From Rhodospirillaceae bacterium UBA1479 (lineage in GTDB: Bacteria > Pseudomonadota > Alphaproteobacteria > Rhodospirillales > Casp-alpha2), in assembly GCA_002325375.1 (NCBI GenBank), contig DCRZ01000002.1, positions 673,198 to 737,197 on the forward strand: a stretch of 64,000 bases of DNA, read 5' to 3'. The notes beneath the pieces are model-generated. The model was not told the origin of the DNA. It ran no database searches and saw only the letters and a program-made list of their open reading frames with translations. Below are positions 16,822 to 24,669 of the stretch, in pieces (position 1 is the stretch's first letter; every line of letters begins with the position of its first letter). Both the position numbers and the translations under genes were made by a program.

Positions 16822-19152
16822 ATGCTCGACCAGCAGGATGACGGCGGACAGGGTGCGCTCAATTCAAGTTCAACCATCGAGGCGCCGATCGCGCCCGATG
16901 AACTCGGCCACGCGGAGTTAACGCCGTCTGGCGCGTTCGAGGCGGGATCCTGGCAAACCTTCACGCTGGTTTATACCTGCGGCAAGTACGGGATGGACGA
17001 TAGTGCGTCCATGCGCGTCTGTTTCCGCTTTGCCTCGGACCAGAGCCGCCCGCAGTTCGACGATCCCAAATGGCGCAACTACACCACGGTCGTGGCTTCC
17101 AACAACGCGGTCCTGGAAACCCGCTACGATCCTAAGGGCAACGTGCGTCCATGGGACCGGGCACTTTATATTAAGGTGGTGAAGGGCTTCATGAAGGAAG
17201 GCGACACCATCACCATCACCTTCGGCGAAACCTCGGGCGGATCGCAGGGCATGCGCATGCAGACCTTCTGCGAGGACAGCCTTGAATTCCGCGTCCTGGT
17301 CGACCCCATCGCCACCGCCAACTATCAGGCGCTGCCGGTTCAGCCGGTCATCCGCATCGTTCCGGGCAAGCCGGTGACCTTTGCCGCCGTGGTGCCGACC
17401 GCGCGCTGCCCCGGCGAAACCTTTGACCTGAAGATCAAGGGCGAGGACACTTGGGGCAATCCGTCGGATCAGTGCGACGTGACCTATAAAGTCAAGAGTT
17501 CGCGCCCGGTCAACGGCCTGCCCGACAGCGTGACCCTGGCGCCCGGCGCCTTCGCCACCATCGTCGAGGGATTGAGCGTCGATGCCCCGGGTCTGGTGGA
17601 TATCTGGTTCGAGGATGCCTCGGGCACGGAAGTTTTCCGCGCCAATCCGCTGTGCATTCAAAAGGACCTGGAGCTCAAACCCTACTGGGTCGATCTGCAC
17701 GGTCAGTCCGAGGAAACCATCGGTACCGGCTCGGCCCGGGCCTTCTTCGAATTCGCCCGTGACCGCGCCTTCGTCGACGCCGCCGGCCACCAAGGCAACG
17801 ATTTTCAGATCACCAAGGGTTTCTGGTCCCATCTGGACAACCTGTGCGAGGAATTCGATGAGCCCGGCAAGTTCCTGACGCCGCTTGGGTATGAGTGGTC
17901 GGGCAACACGGCCTTGGGCGGTGACCGCAACATGTTCTACCCCTCCAAGGACCGGGTCATTCGCCGCTCGTCCCACGCCCTGATCGAGGACAAGTCGGAC
18001 CTGTCCACGGATTGCAACACGGCGGGCGAACTCTACGAAGCCTTGGCCCGTGATGAGGAATGGGACGTCGTATCCTATGCCCATTGCGGCGGGCGCTATG
18101 CCGACGTGAAGATGGCCCATGACGGCCGGTTCGAGAAATCCATGGAGATCCATTCCTCCTGGGGCACGTTTGAGTGGCTGGTCGAGGATGCCCTCGACAT
18201 GGGCTATCGCACGGGCATTGTCGCCAATTCCGACGGCCACAAGGGCCGGCCGGGCGCCAGTTATCCCGGCGCGTCGCTGTTCGGCGCCGTCGGTGGCCTG
18301 ACCTGCATGCTGATGCCTGACCTTTCGCGGGATTCCCTGTTCGATTGCATCCGCAAACGTCATCATTACGCCACCACCGGCGGCCACGGCGGCCGCATGG
18401 TGATCGACGTGAAGGCGCGGTTCGATGCGCCCGGTACGCTTTATCACGACGATCCGGCGCTTGATTATCCGACGCCGCCCAAGGGTCATGAAGCCAGCGA
18501 GGCCATGATGGGCGACATCGTCCATCTGCCGGACGGTGGTGTACGGCTGGATGTCGATATCCAGGGCGCCAGCCCGATTGAGCGGGTCGATATCTTCAAC
18601 GGCCGAGAATTGATCGAAACCGTCCGGCCATACGGCCAGGAAGACCTGGGCGGGCGCATCCGCGTCCATTGGGAAGGGGCCGAATACCGCGGCCGCTTCC
18701 GCCAGGTCATCTGGGACGGCACGGCCCATGTGCAGGATAACGAGATCGTCCGCGCCCAGGCCTTCAACTTCTTCAATCCGGAAAAGGTGCTGGAGCAGAC
18801 GTCGGAGACGGCGCTCAAATGGATGTCCCTGACCACGGGCAACTTCGCCGGCTTTGATGTTTGGCTGAAGGACGCCTGGGGCGGCACACTCCAGATCGAG
18901 ACGCCGCTGGTGCAATGCGGCGTGCCGCTGGAGGAAATCGGCCTGGAGGACGAGATGTTCGACAAGTCCGGCATCCTGCCCCGGTTCCTCAAGATCTTCC
19001 GCCTGCCGGAGGAAAACCCGCATCGCAAGATGTCGTTCTCGCGCAACATCGACCTGAAGGATGACCGGGACAACGCCATCTTTATCCGCCTCACGCAGGA
19101 AGACGGCACGCGGGCCTGGACTTCGCCGGTCTACGTCTGTCGCAAGCTGTAA
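16822..19152 (+). CDS. DUF3604 metal-dependent hydrolase-like protein
   Basis: 776 residues, counted from the ATG that follows AGGAGAGGAC. The N-terminal 300 residues look like beta-rich domains. The C-terminal part has PHP-phosphoesterase-like metal motifs in order: VDLHGQSE, SYAHCGGRYAD, MEIHSSWGTFEW, and ANSDGHKG. DUF3604 proteins have this architecture, and I know of no established reaction for them. There is no signal peptide. It is divergent from the sulfonate-type importer and shares its regulatory region, so it probably processes the imported compound or a sulfated or phosphorylated product. The frame is open about 118 codons further upstream through the intergenic region, but that part has no coding character. 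Confidence 0.8.
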   Translation: MLDQQDDGGQGALNSSSTIEAPIAPDELGHAELTPSGAFEAGSWQTFTLVYTCGKYGMDDSASMRVCFRFASDQSRPQFDDPKWRNYTTVVASNNAVLETRYDPKGNVRPWDRALYIKVVKGFMKEGDTITITFGETSGGSQGMRMQTFCEDSLEFRVLVDPIATANYQALPVQPVIRIVPGKPVTFAAVVPTARCPGETFDLKIKGEDTWGNPSDQCDVTYKVKSSRPVNGLPDSVTLAPGAFATIVEGLSVDAPGLVDIWFEDASGTEVFRANPLCIQKDLELKPYWVDLHGQSEETIGTGSARAFFEFARDRAFVDAAGHQGNDFQITKGFWSHLDNLCEEFDEPGKFLTPLGYEWSGNTALGGDRNMFYPSKDRVIRRSSHALIEDKSDLSTDCNTAGELYEALARDEEWDVVSYAHCGGRYADVKMAHDGRFEKSMEIHSSWGTFEWLVEDALDMGYRTGIVANSDGHKGRPGASYPGASLFGAVGGLTCMLMPDLSRDSLFDCIRKRHHYATTGGHGGRMVIDVKARFDAPGTLYHDDPALDYPTPPKGHEASEAMMGDIVHLPDGGVRLDVDIQGASPIERVDIFNGRELIETVRPYGQEDLGGRIRVHWEGAEYRGRFRQVIWDGTAHVQDNEIVRAQAFNFFNPEKVLEQTSETALKWMSLTTGNFAGFDVWLKDAWGGTLQIETPLVQCGVPLEEIGLEDEMFDKSGILPRFLKIFRLPEENPHRKMSFSRNIDLKDDRDNAIFIRLTQEDGTRAWTSPVYVCRKL

Positions 19153-19267
19153 ATTCGGCGCAAGGTCTTGTAGCCTAGAGCCGCGGGCGGGAAGCCGTCC
19201 GCGGCGGGGCATGTTTGTGCCCCGCCGATCCATCCAAGACCATCAATCAGAAATTTGAGGACCAATC

Positions 19268-20734
19268 TTGAAACCTTATAAATGGGATAGGGAAACGGAC
19301 GTCATTGTCCTGGGCTTCGGCGGCGCCGGCGTGGCGGCGGCGGTGACGGCGCATGATCTGGGGGCAGAAGTCCTGATCCTGGAAAAGGCGCCCGAAGGAC
19401 TTCATGGCGGTAATACGCGCATCGCGGCCCAGGGTTATCTGAACACGTCGGATGCGGACAAGGCGGCGACCTATTTGGAAGCCCTATGCGGGCCTTATCC
19501 GGTGCCGGATGAAATGATCCGCACCTGGGCGCGGGAAATGTGCCTGAACAACGATTGGGTCCGAGACCTGGGCGGCGACCCCCAGGAACACCAGCATCAG
19601 CCGGAAGGCATCGAATACCCGGAACTGCCGGGTGCGACCTGCGTCCACAAGTTCCACGATGGCCCGACCTACGGCTATTCCTTCACCTGGAAACGGTTCG
19701 AAAGCTTCGTTGCGGAACGGAACATCCCGGTTCTTTACGAAACGCCGGGCCGGGAATTGATCCAGGACGGCGATACCCGGGAAATTCTGGGCGTGCGCGC
19801 GGAGAAGGACGGCAAGTCCGTGCTCATCAAGGCGCGGCGCGGCGTGGTTCTGACCTGCGGCGGGTTCGAGAACAATCAGGAAATGATCCGCAACTACCTG
19901 CCGGGCGTGTCCCATTGCTACCCATCGGGGACCCCCTACAACGAAGGCGACGGCATCTCCATGGCGCTCTCGGTCGGCGCCGACCTGTGGCATATGAACA
20001 ACTTCGCGGGTCCGTCCATGGCCCTCAAGGTGCCGGAGTATCCCGCCACCTTCTCGATCCAGGCCCTGCATTTCGCCAAGGAATATCCCGGCGGCATGAT
20101 CATCGTCGGCCCGGACGGCCGGCGGTTCTACGACGAGAAATTCAAGCATCGCCACGGCAAGGTGCCGATCAACGGCGTGTGGTCGCCGATGCATGTGCCG
20201 ACCCCCATGTTCATGGTGTTCGACCAGGACATGATGTCGGCGGCGCCGCTCTACAACAAGAACCCCAACCGGGGCTGGACGCCGATCATTTCCCGCTATG
20301 ACTGGAGCGACGACAATTCCGCTGAACTGGCAAAGGGCTGGATCAAGAAGGGCGAGACCATCGACGAGCTTGCCCGGATAATCGGTTTGGACACAGAAAC
20401 GCTCTCCGCCACGGTGGCGCGCTGGAACACGCAGGTGGCGGCCGGGGAGGACGCGGATTTCGGGCGCAAGCTGATGTTGTCACCGCTGGCCAAGGGACCG
20501 TTTTACGCGATGGAACTGTCGCCTTCGATGATCAACACCCAGGGCGGCCCCCGGCGCAACGAGGAAGCCAAGATCCTGCGCCCGGACGGCACGCCCATTC
20601 CCCGGCTCTACAGCGCGGGCGAACTGGGATCGATCTTCAGCTATCTTTATCAGGGCACGGGTAACATCGGCGAATGCCTGGCTTTCGGGCGGATCGCGGG
20701 GCGCAACGTCGCCGCCGAAACGCCCCGGCCGTAA
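19268..20734 (+). CDS. FAD-binding oxidoreductase (fumarate reductase/KstD family)
   Basis: 488 residues. The N-terminal dinucleotide-binding motif is VIVLGFGGAGVAAAVTAHD, ending in the acidic VLILEKA. The C-terminal FAD motif is RLYSAGELGSIFSYLYQGTG followed by NIGECLAFGRIAGRN. This is the FAD_binding_2 fold shared by fumarate reductases, tricarballylate dehydrogenase and ketosteroid dehydrogenases, which oxidise or reduce a C-C bond beside a carboxyl or keto group. The start is a TTG at 19268 preceded by GAGG. It follows the DUF3604 gene by 115 bp on the same strand and is likely in the same operon. Before the island inserted, this gene was convergent with the transglutaminase, with about six bases between their stops. 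Confidence 0.85.
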   Translation: MKPYKWDRETDVIVLGFGGAGVAAAVTAHDLGAEVLILEKAPEGLHGGNTRIAAQGYLNTSDADKAATYLEALCGPYPVPDEMIRTWAREMCLNNDWVRDLGGDPQEHQHQPEGIEYPELPGATCVHKFHDGPTYGYSFTWKRFESFVAERNIPVLYETPGRELIQDGDTREILGVRAEKDGKSVLIKARRGVVLTCGGFENNQEMIRNYLPGVSHCYPSGTPYNEGDGISMALSVGADLWHMNNFAGPSMALKVPEYPATFSIQALHFAKEYPGGMIIVGPDGRRFYDEKFKHRHGKVPINGVWSPMHVPTPMFMVFDQDMMSAAPLYNKNPNRGWTPIISRYDWSDDNSAELAKGWIKKGETIDELARIIGLDTETLSATVARWNTQVAAGEDADFGRKLMLSPLAKGPFYAMELSPSMINTQGGPRRNEEAKILRPDGTPIPRLYSAGELGSIFSYLYQGTGNIGECLAFGRIAGRNVAAETPRP

Positions 20735-20740
20735 GGCGGC

Positions 20741-20879
20741 TCAGGCCTCCGCCGGCTCGCTGACCGGCGCCACGTCCACGGCGACCGCGACCTTGTGCTC
20801 GCCACCGCCCAGCACCATGCCGTTGATCGGGCTGACGTCGCCGTAATCGCGGCCCCAGGCGACGGTGATGTGCTCGTCC
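20741..20879 (-). pseudogene. Remnant 3' end of transglutaminase gene (left direct repeat)
   Basis: 139 bases matching 24531-24669 except at two positions. It encodes the last 45 or so codons of the transglutaminase at 24531-25418 (DEHITVAWGRDYGDV to VSEPAEA and the same TGA). It has no start and the frame is cut at 20880 by AT-rich island DNA. Both differences are synonymous (GCG/GCC and GAG/GAA). It lies six bases after the FAD-oxidoreductase stop, which is presumably the original position of the gene end. Confidence 0.9.
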
Positions 20880-20885
20880 GACGAT

Positions 20886-20899
20886 GCTATTCGAATAGC
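20886..20899. repeat. Palindrome at left island edge
   Basis: GCTATTCGAATAGC is a perfect 14-bp palindrome beginning seven bases inside the island from the end of the left direct repeat. Its role is unknown. It could be a recombination or resolution site, or a terminator stem for the amino-methyltransferase gene that ends at 20921. Confidence 0.6.
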
Positions 20900-20920
20900 G
20901 GTGGGGTGGTGGTCTTAATA

Positions 20921-22375
20921 TTAAAAGTGATTGATTAGAGATAAAGCTGACGGACTAAAATCATAAGATGTGGTGATCCCATTTGGGTGCCGCTTGGTTT
21001 TGGCGAAGTCCATGCGGGTTTCCCATATCTTGCGTCCTTTTGCTGCTTCGTCTTCAATTATTGTCATCAAATTTTGGTGTAATGGGAACTCCATGACATT
21101 CGCTCGTGTTACATGAAATCCGTCTCCAGTCGTGCGCCAATAATCCAAGAACACGTCAGATGATAAGATCAGCAAGGATACATAGAAATCCCTCTTAGTA
21201 GAGAAATGGAGATTGTGGACACTCGAAGAGTGGTCTTCCCGGAATCCAATAAAATTTCTGGCAACAGTCGCGACGAAAAGATTGTGTTGGCCATCGTTAG
21301 ATGTAATGTCGCGGAATCGCGGGCAATTTTTTGCACCTCTCAAGTACCGTAGAATTGCCGCATTTTCAGGGCGTGGGAATTGCTCGTCTAGGCAGTAGTC
21401 CGTGACGTCGTGATACTGCGGCGGAGATGAAAGGAGGCGATTCCGGTCTTCTTTTCTCCAACGGTGCATTTTTGTCGATAAAATCCGAGGTGTCTTACTT
21501 GGGAAGATGCTGAGAATTGAGCAGCGCTGACTGTTCGCTTTATTGGTATTGTTGTGTTCGGGTTTGCCGCTTGGGAAGAGAGTGTCCGGGATGTTATCGA
21601 AGCTACAAAGTGCGATACTTTTGCCCGTTGCCCTGATCTGACTGCGCAGTCGGGCATAGTCACGGCTAAAGGCAACGGAGAGCGGTAGAATAAAGTGACA
21701 TCGTCCTTCTGGGCCGCATAGTCCGAGGGCGCGGCTCAAAAAATCTGCAAAAAGATTTCTCCACTCGCCGCCCTTAGAATTGGTCACGAACGGCGGGTTT
21801 CCAAAAAAAAGAGGTGTGCGCTGGGAAAGCGGTAGCCGACATTCTAGAAAATTACAGCAAATGTATTGAATATTGCAAAATGCCAATCCCCATTTTCTTT
21901 CCAACCAGGACAATTGGTTCCGAACAAAGTTCAAGGCTGCTTGGTTTACATCAATTATTGTGAGTTCTATCAACGCCAACTGATGTAAGGAAAGACCCAA
22001 TTCCGCTCCTTTTTTGAATAGGGCAAGAACGAGCGCTCCTGCCCCCACTGAAGGTTCAATGAAGTGGTGATTAGCCCAAAAGTCTGCGATCTCCCCTCTA
22101 TCGTTGACGCCATTCAATGCCAGAAACTCTGTCCAGAAGAACAAAGAAGCATCGGATGGTGTGTAGTATGATCCGGTCTTCTTGCGGGAAGCTTCAGAGC
22201 GGCAGGAAGAGCAATATGAGAAAGTTTGTTCAGAGTCTTCAGCTTTCTGCATCAGGACGGTGAGGTCAGATGCCCATTCTGATCTCCAGTCCTCTTCGTA
22301 GGTAATTATCCGAGGGACGGCAATTGGCCTGCGCAGGGATGTGGAACTTTCGACCATGGTTCTCTGCAATTTCAT
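20921..22375 (-). CDS. Adenine-specific (amino) DNA methyltransferase
   Basis: 484 residues. TGSYYTP (residues 67-73) precedes the S-adenosylmethionine motif EPSVGAGALVLALF (about 107-120), and the catalytic motif is NPPF (193-196), as in N6-adenine enzymes of the gamma class. The C-terminal half presumably recognises the target. I chose the ATG at 22375, which has GGAAGAGG upstream; an ATG pair at 22421-22426 would lengthen it by 17 residues. Even the shorter version overlaps the HNH gene by 110 bases in another frame, unusual for coupled genes. It is AT-rich like the rest of the island. Possible roles are a protective methylase for the HNH nuclease or a second modification layer. No nuclease domain is evident in it. 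Confidence 0.82.
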   Translation of the reverse strand: MKLQRTMVESSTSLRRPIAVPRIITYEEDWRSEWASDLTVLMQKAEDSEQTFSYCSSCRSEASRKKTGSYYTPSDASLFFWTEFLALNGVNDRGEIADFWANHHFIEPSVGAGALVLALFKKGAELGLSLHQLALIELTIIDVNQAALNFVRNQLSWLERKWGLAFCNIQYICCNFLECRLPLSQRTPLFFGNPPFVTNSKGGEWRNLFADFLSRALGLCGPEGRCHFILPLSVAFSRDYARLRSQIRATGKSIALCSFDNIPDTLFPSGKPEHNNTNKANSQRCSILSIFPSKTPRILSTKMHRWRKEDRNRLLSSPPQYHDVTDYCLDEQFPRPENAAILRYLRGAKNCPRFRDITSNDGQHNLFVATVARNFIGFREDHSSSVHNLHFSTKRDFYVSLLILSSDVFLDYWRTTGDGFHVTRANVMEFPLHQNLMTIIEDEAAKGRKIWETRMDFAKTKRHPNGITTSYDFSPSALSLINHF

Positions 22376-23285
22376 TGAGGCCTCTTCCTTGTCCGGTTTG
22401 GCGTAAATATTCTGCCCGTTCATCATTGAATACTAGTTCATAACCGGGGCCAGGCAGGAGAAGAGCATCGTCATAGAGGCGGTGATGCTCGATGCATAAG
22501 GCTAGTCCATTACTCACAGTGTTGGGGCAATCCGGTTCCGAATGAGGAATGATATGAGCGGCCTGAACTATTGCCAATTGACGGTTGCAGATGCAGCAAG
22601 CGCGATTATATGCAGCCAGTACATATTTTTTGAAACGTGGGTCACGTGGGTAAGCTTTACGAGTGAATGTAAAGCGCTCTCGTTCTTCCCCTTGCCCCAC
22701 TTCTAAATCGCCACTAATGCCGCGTGTATTGTCCTCCAGAATTTCGCTGTGACCACGAATTAGGGATTGAATGTGATTTTCCGATCTAATGCGGTGGAAA
22801 TGAGCGATGTTCTCTAAGTAAAAACCTAACGCATTCGATGGAAGAGCGATCGCGAAGCTGGTCTCCCTTAAAAGTCTAGCGTTGAATTGGTGAACTGCGG
22901 CGAACTGAGTTTCAACCCGCTCTTCTTGGGACTGTCTCGCATATACAGACACCACAGTTCTCGCTTGAAGTGAGAAGACATGCCGTGGGTCCCACGCCAC
23001 GAATGATTTCCCACCCTCAAAAAAACCAATGAATGCTATACGCTGTCCGGCATTGTAGCGTTCGCGTTGTTGATCGATTAATCCTCGAGAAATTTGGATA
23101 CGAACTTCATCCTCATTGTCGCGATGATTTCCAGAATCATGTACATAAGAGATGTGAACAGAATACAGGTGACTATTAAGGCTGATGACAGCCGGATTTC
23201 TCTTGTCACTAACTGTAAAATCTTCTGAATAAGGCCTTAAAGAATCTCTGAGAAAGTAATACAGGAGATTGTTATCGAGTGTCAT
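22266..23285 (-). CDS. HNH endonuclease (probable restriction enzyme)
   Basis: 339 residues. The C-terminal HNH domain is clear: CCIC (230-233), AAHIIPHSE with the catalytic His region (about 243-250), then NGLALCIEHHRLYDDALL. The four Cys/His positions suggest a zinc-stabilised HNH_2-type fold. The N-terminal 200 residues are not a domain I recognise and may bind DNA. The start at 23285 shares ATGA with the cytosine methyltransferase stop and has GGAG upstream, so the two are translationally coupled. Sitting between two methyltransferases, it is the obvious restriction candidate. Cleavage specificity and whether it needs or avoids methylation cannot be told. Confidence 0.82.
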   Translation of the reverse strand: MTLDNNLLYYFLRDSLRPYSEDFTVSDKRNPAVISLNSHLYSVHISYVHDSGNHRDNEDEVRIQISRGLIDQQRERYNAGQRIAFIGFFEGGKSFVAWDPRHVFSLQARTVVSVYARQSQEERVETQFAAVHQFNARLLRETSFAIALPSNALGFYLENIAHFHRIRSENHIQSLIRGHSEILEDNTRGISGDLEVGQGEERERFTFTRKAYPRDPRFKKYVLAAYNRACCICNRQLAIVQAAHIIPHSEPDCPNTVSNGLALCIEHHRLYDDALLLPGPGYELVFNDERAEYLRQTGQGRGLNEIAENHGRKFHIPAQANCRPSDNYLRRGLEIRMGI

Positions 23286-24316
23286 ATAGCGTGCTCCATC
23301 AAATGTTTGACCATTTTCTCCGCCAAAAGACATGGAACGGCATTTCCGATCTGTTTTTGGATCGAGCGCCGGTTACCTGCGAATTTATAATTTTCCGGAA
23401 AGGTCTGGATTGCCGCGATCTCCGGCACGCGTAAGCGACGATCGGTCCAATGGAATGGGCCCACCCAAGGGCCGGGCTGAGCTGCGATGGTAATCGAAGG
23501 AAGATCTGGATGTAATTTGTAGAGAAAGTTCCAAAACCTTCCTCCAGGTCGAAAAATTCGTCCCGCGTAGTTAGGGGTTTTGGTAAGGGCGATATAATTT
23601 TTACCTGGGGGAACATGGGTCAGTTCGTGAAAATAAGTTCCCCGGCTAGCATCTTCCTGTGGTTCTGAATAACGTAAGGTATCATATTTTTCGATAAATG
23701 GCCCGACTCCGAGATAATCAGGAAGGCTGGAATCAGAATTTTTACTACTATGGTCCGAATGCGTGGCATTTGGAGACGGTATCGCCGTTTTTGCGCTGAG
23801 GACTCCGAAGACGAAAACTCTCTTTCGTTTCTGGGGAACCCCAAAATCGGCCGCATTTGTTTTGAACGAGGTGCAACGATATCCCAACGTTTCTGCGTTG
23901 GCCACGAAACGGAAAAATTCATCCTTGTTGGTAGGGTGCAAGATGCTTTCTACGTTTTCAAAAAGAAAACCTTTAGGCCGCATTTCCGCGAGTGCGCGAA
24001 GGAACTGCCCCAGCAAATTACGCGGGTCGTCCTGGATGAGGCGATTGTCGTTGCGAATCCAGTAGCCGTTTTTTGAAAAGGGCTGGCAGGGAGGACCGCC
24101 AATTAATATTGAATCTGTGATCCCTTTCCATTGTTCAAAATCCACATCCTGAATATCCTTTTCAATAACATCTGCCTTTAGGTGCCCGTGGTTAATACGT
24201 AGCGTCTCGGCTGCGTCCGAATCGTGTTCAACGCAGGCAATTATTTGTGCTCCTGCGGCAAGGGCTCCAACGTCTAAACCACCCGCTCCAGAAAAAATGC
24301 TGACGCACTGAACCAT
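23282..24316 (-). CDS. C5-cytosine DNA methyltransferase
   Basis: 344 residues with the ordered motifs of the family. Motif I is FSGAGGLD (8-15). Motif IV is GGPPCQPFS with catalytic Cys77. Motif VI is ENV (120-122). Motif VIII is QKRKRVFVFG. The last motif, QIGNAVP, lies near the C-terminus. The target-recognition region between VIII and IX-X is short to medium. It is the first gene of the island operon; its stop overlaps the HNH start by four bases. Codon use is AT-rich compared with flanking genes. The target sequence is unknown. It would protect host DNA from the HNH nuclease. Confidence 0.95.
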   Translation of the reverse strand: MVQCVSIFSGAGGLDVGALAAGAQIIACVEHDSDAAETLRINHGHLKADVIEKDIQDVDFEQWKGITDSILIGGPPCQPFSKNGYWIRNDNRLIQDDPRNLLGQFLRALAEMRPKGFLFENVESILHPTNKDEFFRFVANAETLGYRCTSFKTNAADFGVPQKRKRVFVFGVLSAKTAIPSPNATHSDHSSKNSDSSLPDYLGVGPFIEKYDTLRYSEPQEDASRGTYFHELTHVPPGKNYIALTKTPNYAGRIFRPGGRFWNFLYKLHPDLPSITIAAQPGPWVGPFHWTDRRLRVPEIAAIQTFPENYKFAGNRRSIQKQIGNAVPCLLAEKMVKHLMEHAI

Positions 24317-24382
24317 ACCTTGTCCTTCAAGCCGCTGATGTCTCGTTTGGTGGGTAATGCACCCTCAGAAGAGTTTTGGAAG

Positions 24383-24450
24383 CTTACTCAATAAGAACAT
24401 AAAGTGAACAATTTTTTCAAGAAAATGCCAAAAATGTGCACTTACTCAAT
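24383..24450 (-). promoter_or_regulatory. Promoter region of the restriction-modification operon
   Basis: The 214-bp gap upstream of the cytosine methyltransferase contains two direct copies of CTTACTCAAT (24383-24392 and 24441-24450). Between them on the minus strand is a weak promoter, TTGAAA (24415-24420), 17-base spacer, TTCTTA (24392-24397). One repeat abuts the -10, which would suit autoregulation of methyltransferase expression. There is no separate controller gene in the island. Confidence 0.35.
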
Positions 24451-24520
24451 CACGTTTGAAATTTGCGATTCTTATACACACCCAATCAGGTTCAGCACAC
24501 GATTGATTGACGGCATACCC

Positions 24521-24538
24521 AAGCCTGATATCAGGCTT
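24521..24538. repeat. Palindrome across right island junction
   Basis: AAGCCTGATATCAGGCTT is a perfect 18-bp palindrome. Its right half is the end of the transglutaminase gene including the TGA, and its left half is island DNA. The corresponding left copy of the gene end is not flanked by the other half-palindrome. This may mark the recombination site or act as a transcription stop. Confidence 0.6.
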
Positions 24539-24669
24539 CCGCCGGCTCGCTGACCGGGGCCACGTCCACGGCGACCGCGACCTTGTGCTCGCCACCGCCC
24601 AGCACCATGCCGTTGATCGGGCTGACGTCGCCGTAATCGCGGCCCCAGGCGACGGTGATGTGCTCGTCC
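24531..24669. repeat. Right copy of the island's 139-bp direct repeat
   Basis: Identical to 20741-20879 at 137 of 139 positions and in the same orientation. This copy is part of the intact transglutaminase gene and supplies its last codons. Identity stops abruptly at 24670 on the gene side and at 24530 on the island side. Confidence 0.9.

Larger units (their letters stand above)
20880..24530. mobile_element. Restriction-modification island inserted in transglutaminase 3' end
   Basis: A 3.65-kb block that is markedly AT-richer than its surroundings. It is bounded on both sides by copies of the same 139-bp gene end and contains only DNA-modification and nuclease genes, all on the minus strand. 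Perfect palindromes lie at its inner left edge (20886-20899) and across its right edge (24521-24538). No integrase, transposase or phage gene is present, so the carrier is unknown. Direct repeats at a gene 3' end resemble integrative-element att sites, but 139 bp is also long enough for homologous recombination. Confidence 0.75.

Noticed and set aside
20741..20879. Functional short protein from the left repeat
   Set aside because: It lacks a start codon and ribosome site and only repeats the end of the transglutaminase.
20880..24530. Insertion sequence or phage remnant as carrier of the island
   Set aside because: No transposase, integrase or short terminal inverted repeats were found; only palindromes and the long direct repeats are seen.
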